10,654 nucleotides of DNA from Stenotrophomonas sp. (GTDB lineage: Bacteria; Pseudomonadota; Gammaproteobacteria; Xanthomonadales; Xanthomonadaceae): assembly GCA_003248565.1 (NCBI GenBank), contig QFOV01000105.1, forward strand, positions 1 through 10,654. Direction: 5' to 3'. Shown here in pieces: positions 1 to 5,811 of the stretch. Each line of letters starts with the position of its first letter. Position 1 is the first letter of the stretch. The notes beneath the pieces were generated by a model, which had not been told where the DNA came from, did no database searches, and worked only from the letters and a program-made list of their open reading frames with translations. Made by a program: the position numbers and the translations under genes.

Positions 1-1068
1 CTCAACATGCGTGCACCGGGTATCGACCTGCTGAAGATGCCGATCTTCTGCTGGACCTGGCTGATCACCGCCTTCCTGCTGATCGCGGTGATGCCGGTGT
101 TGGCTGGCGCGGTGACCATGCTGCTGACCGACAAGTTCTTCGGCACCAGCTTCTTCAATGCCGCCGGTGGCGGTGACCCGGTGATGTTCCAGCACATCTT
201 CTGGTTCTTCGGGCACCCCGAGGTCTACATCATGATCCTGCCGGCATTCGGCGTGGTCAGCGAGATCCTGCCGACCTTCAGCCGCAAGCCGCTGTTCGGC
301 TACCAGGCGATGGTCTATGCCACCGCCGCCATCGCCTTCCTGTCGTTCATCGTGTGGGCCCACCACATGTTCACGGTGGGCATGCCGTTGGGTGGCGAGA
401 TCTACTTCATGTTCGCCACGATGCTGATCTCGATCCCGACCGGGGTGAAGGTGTTCAACTGGGTCAGCACGATGTGGGAGGGCTCGCTGACGTTTGAAAC
501 GCCGATGCTGTTCTCCATCGCCTTCGTCATCCTGTTCACCATCGGCGGTTTCTCCGGCCTGATGCTGGCCATCGTGCCGGCCGACTACCAGTACCACGAC
601 ACCTATTTCGTGGTGGCGCACTTCCACTACGTGCTGGTGACCGGCGCGGTATTGGCGCTGATTGCCGCGGTCTACTACTGGTGGCCGAAGTGGACAGGCC
701 GCATGTACAACGAGTTCTGGGGCAAGTTCCATTTCTGGTGGACGATGGTGTTCGTCAACCTGCTGTTCTTCCCGCAGCACTTCCTCGGCTTGGCCGGCAT
801 GCCGCGACGCATCCCGGACTACAACCCGGTGTTCGCCGACTGGAACCTGATCAGCTCGATTGGCGCATTCGGCATGTTCGCCACGCCGTTCATGATGGCG
901 GCGATCCTGCTGTCCTCGCTGCGCAACGGCAAGCGTGCCGAAGCGCGTGCCTGGGAAAGCGCCAAGGGCCTGGAGTGGACCATTCCGTCGCCGGCGCCCG
1001 CGCATACCTTCACCGTGCCGCCGGTGATCAAGCCGGGCGACCTTGCGCATGACGACGTGACCCATTGA
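1..1068 (+). CDS. ctaD: Cytochrome c oxidase subunit I (aa3 type), C-terminal part; 5' end outside window
   Basis: Catalytic subunit of the aa3 oxidase: it reduces O2 at the heme a3/CuB centre and pumps protons across the inner membrane. The frame is open from base 1, so the true start lies upstream; roughly the last two thirds of the protein is present. Counting the Met at base 7 as residue 1, His70 and Tyr74 sit in HPEVY (CuB ligand and cross-linked Tyr). His119-His120 are the other CuB ligands. Lys148 in TGVKVFNW matches the K-channel lysine. His197-Asp198 match the Mg site. His205 and His207 in HFHYV are the expected heme a3 and heme a ligands. Several hydrophobic helices surround these motifs. 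All expected active-site residues in this part are intact. The stop at 1066-1068 overlaps the ribosome binding site of the next small gene. Identification is essentially certain from the motifs. Confidence 0.98.
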   Translation, partial: LNMRAPGIDLLKMPIFCWTWLITAFLLIAVMPVLAGAVTMLLTDKFFGTSFFNAAGGGDPVMFQHIFWFFGHPEVYIMILPAFGVVSEILPTFSRKPLFGYQAMVYATAAIAFLSFIVWAHHMFTVGMPLGGEIYFMFATMLISIPTGVKVFNWVSTMWEGSLTFETPMLFSIAFVILFTIGGFSGLMLAIVPADYQYHDTYFVVAHFHYVLVTGAVLALIAAVYYWWPKWTGRMYNEFWGKFHFWWTMVFVNLLFFPQHFLGLAGMPRRIPDYNPVFADWNLISSIGAFGMFATPFMMAAILLSSLRNGKRAEARAWESAKGLEWTIPSPAPAHTFTVPPVIKPGDLAHDDVTH

Positions 1069-1079
1069 GGAATCCTGCG

Positions 1080-1217
1080 ATGAGCAGCAACGAGCAATGG
1101 CAGGCTGAGGAACTGGAACTGCGCAGGCGCCGTTCGCGGCGCACCGCGCTGGTGGTCGGCCTGATCGCGGTCGCGGTCTACGTCGGCTTCATCCTGTCCG
1201 GGGTGCTGGCGAGTTGA
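1080..1217 (+). CDS. Small single-helix protein between ctaD and ctaG, putative oxidase small assembly protein
   Basis: A 45-residue ORF read directly from the sequence. Residues 1-14 are polar and acidic, 15-21 form a basic RRRRSRR stretch, and about 23-40 form one transmembrane helix, which predicts a cytoplasmic N-terminus under the positive-inside rule. A good Shine-Dalgarno (GAGGA at 1067-1071, 8 bases from the ATG) overlaps the ctaD stop. The TGA stop (1215-1217) overlaps the TTG start of ctaG by two bases, so the three genes look translationally coupled. Short one-helix proteins at this position are known in many proteobacterial oxidase operons and are annotated as small assembly proteins or hypotheticals. 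The position and coupling suggest a role with CtaD or Cox11; the function is inferred. Confidence 0.82.
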   Translation: MSSNEQWQAEELELRRRRSRRTALVVGLIAVAVYVGFILSGVLAS

Positions 1218-1804
1218 CCGCGCCGGCGCCCGCACCCAAGCCCAATGCCGGCCTTGGCCGGCTGATTGGCGTGGCGTTGGCGGTATTCGTGCTGACCTTC
1301 TCGCTGGTGCCGCTGTACCGCATCGCCTGCGAAAAAGTATTCGGCGTGCGCCTTGAGCGTGGCGCGACCACGCACGAAGCCAATGCACATGCGACCACCG
1401 GCAAGCGCACCGTGCGGGTGGAGTTCGATGGCGGCGTCAATTCCAAGCTGCCGTGGGCCTTCCATCCGGAAAAGCTGACGATGGACGTGGTGCCGGGTGA
1501 GTTGAACGAAGCCCTGTATTACGCCCGCAACGACAGTGACCGCGCGCTGGTTGGCAGTGCGGTGCCGTCGGTGGCACCGGCCCGTGCCTCGGGCTACTTC
1601 AACAAGACAGAATGTTTCTGCTTCACCGCGCAGACCCTGCAGGCCGGTGAGAAACGCGACATGCCGGTACGTTTCATCGTCGACCCGGACCTGCCGGCCG
1701 ACGTCAACACGATCACCCTGTCCTATACCTTCTACAAGAATGATGCGCTGACCGAACGGCTGACCCCGGCATCTGCCGCGGCGGCCGCACACGCAGCTCC
1801 CTGA
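1214..1804 (+). CDS. ctaG: Cytochrome c oxidase assembly protein CtaG/Cox11 (copper delivery to CuB)
   Basis: Membrane-anchored copper chaperone needed to build the CuB centre of subunit I. The 196-residue product has a short Pro/Ala-rich N-terminus, one transmembrane helix (about 15-34), a Cys39 in LYRIAC just after the helix as in Cox11 proteins, and a periplasmic beta-rich domain. The Cu(I)-binding pair Cys134/Cys136 is in ECFCF, followed by the family signature around PVRFIVDPDLP (151-161). The start is TTG at 1214. No in-frame ATG lies upstream of the helix, and the next Met (residue 90) would remove the anchor. TTG overlaps the preceding stop in the arrangement TTGA, and no strong Shine-Dalgarno is visible, so translation probably depends on coupling to the small upstream gene. 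Length is normal for the family. Confidence 0.95.
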   Translation: MTAPAPAPKPNAGLGRLIGVALAVFVLTFSLVPLYRIACEKVFGVRLERGATTHEANAHATTGKRTVRVEFDGGVNSKLPWAFHPEKLTMDVVPGELNEALYYARNDSDRALVGSAVPSVAPARASGYFNKTECFCFTAQTLQAGEKRDMPVRFIVDPDLPADVNTITLSYTFYKNDALTERLTPASAAAAAHAAP

Positions 1805-1826
1805 TCACGGACCCGGAAGCAACGCC

Positions 1827-2702
1827 ATGGCCCATAACACCCCTGATCCCAATGTCTACTTCGTGCCAAGCAGCAGCAAATGGCCGTTTGTAGGATCGAT
1901 CGCGATGCTGGTGATGATGGTCGGGGTAGCCAGTTGGCTCAACGACGCCAGCTGGGGCCGCGCGGCCTTCTTCATCGGGGTGGCGATGATGGTGTTCACC
2001 CTGTTCCTGTGGTTCGGCGACGTCATCCGCGAATCCGAGGGTGGCAACTACAACCGGCAGGTGGATGGCTCGTTCCGGATGGGGATGATCTGGTTCATCT
2101 TCTCCGAGGTGATGTTCTTCGCTGCCTTCTTCGGCGCGCTGTTCTACACCCGCAACATGGGCCTGCCGTGGCTCGGTGGTGAGGGCCATGGCGTGCTCAC
2201 CAACGAATACCTGTGGGATGGCTATTCCGCTGCTTGGCCGACCAACGGCCCGGCCGATATCGGTGGCGCCTTCCAGACCATTCCTGCCTGGGGCCTGCCG
2301 CTGCTCAATACGCTGATCCTGCTGACCTCGGGCGTGACCCTGACCATCGCCCATCACGCGCTGAAGGCGGGCAACCGCAAGCAGCTGCTGATCTGGCTGG
2401 GGGCGACAGTGCTGCTGGGCTGCGTGTTCCTGTTCTTCCAGGCCGAGGAATACATCCACGCCTACAAGGAATTGAACCTCACACTGGGATCAGGCATCTA
2501 CGGCTCGACCTTCTTCATGCTGACCGGCTTCCACGGTGCGCATGTGCTGCTGGGCACCATCATGCTGATCGTGATGTGGTTCCGCGCAGCCAAGGGCCAC
2601 TTCACTCGCGACAACCACTTTGGCTTTGAAGCGGCCGCGTGGTATTGGCACTTCGTCGACGTGGTGTGGTTGATGCTGTTCCTGTTTGTCTACGTGCTGT
2701 AA
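1827..2702 (+). CDS. ctaE: Cytochrome c oxidase subunit III
   Basis: Integral membrane subunit of the aa3 oxidase that stabilises subunit I and supports proton uptake. The 291-residue product has about seven hydrophobic helices. Family signatures are FSEVMFF with the conserved Glu94, TSGVTLTIAHHAL (167-179), QAEEY (205-209), GFHGAHVLLG (234-243) and a closing WYWHFVDVVWL (272-282). GGAAG at 1815-1819 lies seven bases from the ATG. The gene starts 22 bases after ctaG and clearly belongs to the same operon as ctaD and ctaG. A hydrophilic loop at about 112-150, rich in Gly, Trp and Pro, follows the second helix pair and looks longer than in minimal subunit III proteins; it is typical of the pseudomonad-type branch as I recall it. 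A strong hairpin directly follows the stop. Confidence 0.97.
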   Translation: MAHNTPDPNVYFVPSSSKWPFVGSIAMLVMMVGVASWLNDASWGRAAFFIGVAMMVFTLFLWFGDVIRESEGGNYNRQVDGSFRMGMIWFIFSEVMFFAAFFGALFYTRNMGLPWLGGEGHGVLTNEYLWDGYSAAWPTNGPADIGGAFQTIPAWGLPLLNTLILLTSGVTLTIAHHALKAGNRKQLLIWLGATVLLGCVFLFFQAEEYIHAYKELNLTLGSGIYGSTFFMLTGFHGAHVLLGTIMLIVMWFRAAKGHFTRDNHFGFEAAAWYWHFVDVVWLMLFLFVYVL

Positions 2703-2711
2703 CAAGCATCG

Positions 2712-2740
2712 GCAGCCGCGCTGCAATGCAGAGCGGCTGC
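2712..2740. terminator. Hairpin between convergent ctaE and the DUF2909 gene, probable terminator
   Basis: GCAGCCGC (2712-2719) pairs perfectly with GCGGCTGC (2733-2740). A second inner stem, CTGC/GCAG with an AAT loop, sits inside after one mismatch. The structure begins ten bases after the ctaE stop and ends eight bases before the - strand gene's stop, the expected place for a bidirectional terminator. There is no clear T-tract on the + side and only a weak one on the - side, so termination may be partial or the hairpin may act as an mRNA 3' end stabiliser. Confidence 0.6.
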
Positions 2741-2748
2741 TGCGATGT

Positions 2749-2967
2749 TCAGCCGCCCACACCATGCGGCTTGATCCAGCCCATGTAGATGCTCAGCGCA
2801 ACCAGCAGGATCAGCAGCACTGACAGCGCGATACGCCGCGTCAACGCATTGACCGTCCGTTTGGTCTGGCCGCGATCGATCATCAGGTAATAGAGGCCGG
2901 CACCAAGATTCCAGACGATGACGATCAAGAACGCGATTACCAGCAAGGTCTTCAACGAATCATTCAT
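2749..2967 (-). CDS. DUF2909-type twin-transmembrane protein
   Basis: A 72-residue protein with two hydrophobic helices (about 6-28 and 44-63) joined by a basic loop, DRGQTKRTVNALTRR (31-45). It ends in a short Gly-rich tail. This layout and its position between subunit III and SURF1 match the DUF2909/twin transmembrane family regularly found in proteobacterial aa3 oxidase loci. The biochemical role is not known to me; assembly or stability of the oxidase is a reasonable guess from synteny only. It is the only - strand gene inside an otherwise + strand cluster. Its start codon lies 57 bases from the SURF1 start, so the two are divergently transcribed from a short shared region. No clear Shine-Dalgarno precedes the ATG. 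Confidence 0.85.
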   Translation of the reverse strand: MNDSLKTLLVIAFLIVIVWNLGAGLYYLMIDRGQTKRTVNALTRRIALSVLLILLVALSIYMGWIKPHGVGG

Positions 2968-3024
2968 GCGTGGCTCGAAGGGTGGAAGGGCAGTGCTATA
3001 TCACCCGCTTGGCGGCAGCTTGTC

Positions 3025-3759
3025 ATGACGCGACAGCACACGGCGGTTTTCGGCTGGGTAGTGGCGGTGCTGGTGGCCGCGTTGTTCTGCGCGCTGGGCG
3101 GCTGGCAGCTGCAGCGCATGCAGCAGAAAGAGACCTTGCTTGCACAGCTGCCGCCGAGTCGCGACGCCGCGCTCAGCCTGGCCCAGGCCGTCGCCACCCC
3201 GGATTCCCTGCATTGGGTGCGTGACCAGCTGCAGTTCCTGCCCGGCAGCGTGCTGCTGGACAACCAACTGCGGGAAGGTCGCGCTGGCATCAAGGTCTAC
3301 CAGCCTGCGCGCGCTGCTGACGGAGCCGTCGTGCTGGTCGATCTGGGCTGGCTTCCGCTGCCTGCTGACCGCAGCATGCCGACGATCAGCGCAGAGCAGG
3401 GCACCCAGACGTTGCAGGGGCTGTGGGCGCCTGCGCCGGCAACCGGGATTGCCTTGGGCCCGGCATTGACTGCGGCCAGGCAACCGCAGACCTGGTTGGC
3501 GACGCGGATGGATCTGCCGGCCATTGCCGCGCAGCTCGGGCTGGGCGGCGCGGTGCTGGCACCGAAGGTGTTGCGATTGGATCCTGCGTTGCCGCTGGGC
3601 TATGTGCGTGACCTGGACCTGCTGCCCAATACCTTGCCGCCTTCGCGGCATCTTGGTTATGCAGTGCAATGGTTCGCGATGGCCTTGGCGGTGTTGTTGA
3701 TTGCGCTGGTGTTGCAGTTCAAGAAGCGCAGGAAGTTGGGAGTTGGGAATGCGGGTTAG
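3025..3759 (+). CDS. SURF1 family oxidase assembly protein
   Basis: Inner-membrane assembly factor that helps insert heme a3 into subunit I (known for Surf1/Shy1 and bacterial Surf1). The 244-residue product has the family layout: N-terminal helix (about 8-24) followed by GGWQLQRMQQKETLL, a periplasmic domain, and a C-terminal helix opened by HLGYAVQWFAMAL, which is a SURF1 signature. The periplasmic part contains the usual VLLDNQLREGRAGIKVYQP segment. The ATG at 3025 is chosen because it gives a normal N-terminus just before the first helix. The last residues (KLGVGNAG) are encoded by two tandem GTTGGGA heptamers (3735-3748), so the natural C-terminus may have been extended or replaced by repeat sequence. 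Transcription is divergent from the DUF2909 gene; a repeat-rich 299-base gap follows. Confidence 0.95.
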   Translation: MTRQHTAVFGWVVAVLVAALFCALGGWQLQRMQQKETLLAQLPPSRDAALSLAQAVATPDSLHWVRDQLQFLPGSVLLDNQLREGRAGIKVYQPARAADGAVVLVDLGWLPLPADRSMPTISAEQGTQTLQGLWAPAPATGIALGPALTAARQPQTWLATRMDLPAIAAQLGLGGAVLAPKVLRLDPALPLGYVRDLDLLPNTLPPSRHLGYAVQWFAMALAVLLIALVLQFKKRRKLGVGNAG

Positions 3760-3775
3760 GTTGGAGCTGGTTGGA
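3735..3775 (+). repeat. Short G-rich direct repeats at the SURF1 3' end
   Basis: GTTGGGA occurs twice in tandem (3735-3741, 3742-3748) inside the last codons of the SURF1 gene. GGTTGGA then occurs twice (3759-3765, 3769-3775) just after its stop. These heptamer pairs lead directly into the AAGCCA array. They look like short tandem-duplication products at the edge of the intergenic repeat region. No function is implied. Confidence 0.6.
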
Positions 3776-3780
3776 AGGCA

Positions 3781-3826
3781 AAGCCAAAGCCAAAGCCAAA
3801 GCCAAAGCCAAAGCCAAAGCCAAAGC
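3781..3826 (+). repeat. Hexanucleotide tandem repeat, AAGCCA x 7 plus 4 bases
   Basis: Seven perfect consecutive AAGCCA units (3781-3822) are followed by a partial AAGC. A near copy, AAGGCA, lies just before at 3775-3780. The tract is in the SURF1 to SCO-like gap and touches the left edge of the palindromic element starting at 3828. It is intergenic; the Lys-Ala or Leu-Trp repeat proteins it would encode in the various frames are not credible genes. Its length is expected to vary between strains by replication slippage. Confidence 0.97.
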
Positions 3827-3827
3827 A

Positions 3828-3970
3828 TCCCTCCCCAACCCTCCCCTGCGCTACGCGCAAGGGAGGGGGCAGAGCGTTGCGCCGTCGCTTTGGTACTCGC
3901 TCCTGCCTTTGCCGTTGAATTTCCCCCTCCCTTTCACCGAAGGTGAAGGGGAGGGCCGGGGAGGGGTGCT
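3828..3970. repeat. Composite palindromic intergenic element, copy 1 (two facing hairpin units)
   Basis: The left unit starts with CCCTCCCCAACC and folds as a 13-pair stem with one mismatch (3839-3851 with 3855-3867, loop TAC). It ends in GGGAGGGGGCAGAGC. The right unit is a 14-pair stem with one T-G pair (3925-3938 with 3942-3955, loop GAA), followed by CCGGGGAGGGG. That tail is the mirror of the left edge, so the element is two units facing each other around a 50-base centre. The same architecture recurs at 10291-10460, and a single unit at 6767-6815. It lies between two same-strand genes and could attenuate transcription or stabilise mRNA ends. I cannot assign it to a named family. Confidence 0.85.
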
Positions 3971-4022
3971 TTTGCTCCAGCCTTTGCTTTAGTTCCAGCC
4001 CTTGCTCCAGCTTTCGCTCCCA
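3965..4022 (+). repeat. Degenerate tandem repeat of CTTTGCTCCAGC-like units
   Basis: Imperfect units containing TTTGCT and CCAGC follow one another: TTTTGCTCCAGC, CTTTGCTTTAGTTCCAGC, CCTTGCTCCAGC, CTTTCGCTCCCAGCC. They flank the right edge of the palindromic element, as the AAGCCA array flanks its left edge. The composition is close to the reverse complement of that array (GGCTTT), so the whole block has an approximate mirror layout. The tract ends about 36 bases before the next gene's ATG and probably contains no coding sequence. Confidence 0.7.
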
Positions 4023-4058
4023 GCCACTCCCCATCGCCAGCTCGAAAAGACCCCAGCC

Positions 4059-4634
4059 ATGAACGCACTCACCCCCGACCAGCTCGCCACCCGCAACCGC
4101 GGCCGCCGGGTCTTGCTGCTGATCTTCGCCATGTTCTTCGGTTCAATGGCGCTGGCTGGCATCCTGCGCTTCTCGGGCTGGACGCCGCAGATCAACCGCC
4201 ATCACGGTGAACTGCTGCAGCCGGCGCTGGACCTGCGCAGCGAGCAGCTGCATCTGGCCAACGGCCAGGCCTACGACTGGAACCCTGGCGAGCGCCACTG
4301 GCGCATCCTGCTGGCGCCGCCGGCTGACTGCGCGCCGGCCTGCGTCACTTTGTCGCAGCAATTGGACAAGGTGTGGCAGTTGTTCGGGCATAACGCGGAT
4401 AATGTCGAGATATTGTGGCTGGGTACGCCGCCTGAGCAGGTGGCTGCGACGCCGGCACTGAAGGTGCTGCAGCCCCAGCCTGCGTTCCGGGGCAAGCTGC
4501 CGGGGGTTGATGACCCGGCCGGTACCCCGGTGTATGTGATTGATCCCAATGGCTTTGTGGTATTCCGCTATGCGCCGGGTTTTGAACCGGGTGGACTGCG
4601 GGCTGATCTATCCAAGCTGTTGAAACTGATGTGA
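4059..4634 (+). CDS. Membrane-anchored thioredoxin-fold/SCO-like protein of the oxidase locus
   Basis: A 191-residue protein with a basic N-terminus (RNRGRR), one transmembrane helix (about 17-35) and a periplasmic domain. The domain has LLAPPADCAPACVTLSQQL, with Cys91 and Cys95 in a CX3C arrangement as in SCO copper chaperones, and later VYVIDPNGFVVFRYAPG (158-174), the strand-turn-strand typical of SCO and other thioredoxin folds. The SCO histidine normally just before that segment appears to be Asp (GVDDPAGTPVYV). The location between SURF1 and heme A synthase matches the hypothetical protein found there in Pseudomonas loci. A role in copper or thiol handling for the oxidase is inferred. 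ATG 4059 is chosen over an in-frame ATG at 4002, because the longer form would begin in repeat sequence and delay the membrane helix. Confidence 0.85.
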   Translation: MNALTPDQLATRNRGRRVLLLIFAMFFGSMALAGILRFSGWTPQINRHHGELLQPALDLRSEQLHLANGQAYDWNPGERHWRILLAPPADCAPACVTLSQQLDKVWQLFGHNADNVEILWLGTPPEQVAATPALKVLQPQPAFRGKLPGVDDPAGTPVYVIDPNGFVVFRYAPGFEPGGLRADLSKLLKLM

Positions 4635-4644
4635 GTTCCGTTCG

Positions 4645-5808
4645 ATGAATGCCTCCGCGCGTCCGGCGCTGTACCGCAATTTCCACCGACTGGCGTGGTT
4701 CGCACTGATCATGACGGCGAGCACGATCATGTTCGGCTCCTTCGTGCGCCTGTCCGATGCCGGCCTGAGCTGCCCGGATTGGCCCACCTGCTATGGCCGC
4801 GTGACCTGGCCGCAGACGCAGATGGAAGCCGCCCAGCACGTGGCCAGCGAGATCCGCCCGCTGGAAACCCACAAGGCCTGGCGTGAACAGGTGCACCGTT
4901 TCCTGGCTGGCCTGCTCGGCGTTGAAGTGCTGACCCTGGCATTGCTGGCGGCACGCCGGCGCAAGCACGGCATTGCCCAGATCGTCACCGCCTCGGCGCT
5001 GGTGGCGCTGGCGATACCGCTCTATATGCGCGGTGAGCACGTGGCCTCCAGCGTGCTCGCCATCGGTGGCGAAGCAATCCTGCTGCTGGCGGCGCTGCGC
5101 TGGTCCAACATCGATCTGGCGCGCGCGGCCGTGCTGACCTTGGCGGTGGTCGTGTTCCAGGCCTTGCTCGGCATGTGGACGGTCACCTGGCTGCTCAAGC
5201 CCATCGTGGTGATGGGCCATCTGCTCGGCGGCATGCTGATGTTCGGCATGCTGGTGTGGATGGCGTGGAAGGCAACGCACCTGCCGATCACCCTGGCCGA
5301 GGCACCGCGCCTGCGCTGGTGGCTGCGTGGCGCTGTTGCCCTGGTAGTGCTGCAGATCGCGCTCGGCGGTTGGGTCAGTGCCAACTACGCGGCACTGGCC
5401 TGCGGTGGCGGCAGTGCCTCGCTGGACAACTTCCCGCGCTGTGTCAGCCAGTGGTGGCCGCAGCAGAACTACACGGAAGGCTTCACCCTGTGGCGCGGCA
5501 TCGGCGTGGATTACGAAGGCGGCGTGCTCGATGGCGCCTCGCGTATCGCCATCCAGATGGCGCACCGCATGTTCGCGGTGCTGGTGGCCTTGTACCTGTT
5601 GGTGCTGTCGGTGCGCATGTTCCGCCTGCCGGGCATGCGTGGTTGGGCAAGCGCCGTGATCGTGCTGTTGCTGCTGCAGGTCACCCTGGGCGTGCTCAAC
5701 GTCAAGCTGGCATTGCCACTGGCCGTGGCGGTGATGCACAGCGGCGGTGCGGTTGCCTTGTTGTTTGTATTGGTCACGCTGCTGGCGCGGCTGCGCGCCC
5801 CGGAGTGA
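4645..5808 (+). CDS. ctaA: Heme A synthase (COX15/CtaA family)
   Basis: Converts heme O to heme A in the inner membrane by oxidising the C8 methyl group. The 387-residue polytopic protein shows the family landmarks: GSFVRLSDAGLSCPDWPTCYG (31-51) with Cys43/Cys49, EQVHRFLAG with His84, GMWTVTW followed by MGHLLGG with His192, GGWVSANYAALAC with Cys253 and a later Cys266, MAHRMFA with His307, and AVMHSGG with His365. The four histidines fit the two heme sites. Residues about 113-128 and 135-153 are two additional hydrophobic stretches between the His84 helix and the GMWTVT helix, making the protein longer than many proteobacterial relatives. The gene starts 10 bases after the SCO-like gene with a weak Shine-Dalgarno. 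Its stop abuts the ATGATG start of ctaB, indicating co-translation. Confidence 0.96.
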   Translation: MNASARPALYRNFHRLAWFALIMTASTIMFGSFVRLSDAGLSCPDWPTCYGRVTWPQTQMEAAQHVASEIRPLETHKAWREQVHRFLAGLLGVEVLTLALLAARRRKHGIAQIVTASALVALAIPLYMRGEHVASSVLAIGGEAILLLAALRWSNIDLARAAVLTLAVVVFQALLGMWTVTWLLKPIVVMGHLLGGMLMFGMLVWMAWKATHLPITLAEAPRLRWWLRGAVALVVLQIALGGWVSANYAALACGGGSASLDNFPRCVSQWWPQQNYTEGFTLWRGIGVDYEGGVLDGASRIAIQMAHRMFAVLVALYLLVLSVRMFRLPGMRGWASAVIVLLLLQVTLGVLNVKLALPLAVAVMHSGGAVALLFVLVTLLARLRAPE

Positions 5809-5811
5809 ATG

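Noticed and set aside
2971..3003. TATATC before SURF1 as a -10 box
   Set aside because: The AT-rich hexamer stands out in a GC-rich region, but no -35-like sequence sits at proper spacing, and the same bases could equally serve the divergent gene.
3001..3828. 275-codon - strand frame beginning with a Leu-Trp repeat, and + frames with Lys-Ala repeats nearby
   Set aside because: The repeats are simply the AAGCCA array read in different frames; the rest is antisense to SURF1.
3781..4022. Possible CRISPR-like repeat array
   Set aside because: Units are 6-18 bases, contiguous and without unique spacers, so this is simple tandem repeat and not CRISPR.
4002..4058. Upstream ATG extension of the SCO-like protein
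   Set aside because: The extra 19 residues would be encoded by the degenerate repeat tail and place an odd segment before the basic N-terminus. ATG 4059 gives a normal membrane-anchored protein.
4345..5739. 464-codon open frame on the - strand opposite ctaA
   Set aside because: It is antisense to a clear heme A synthase, has low-complexity His/Gln/Arg-rich composition typical of GC-rich shadow frames, and shows no recognisable domain.
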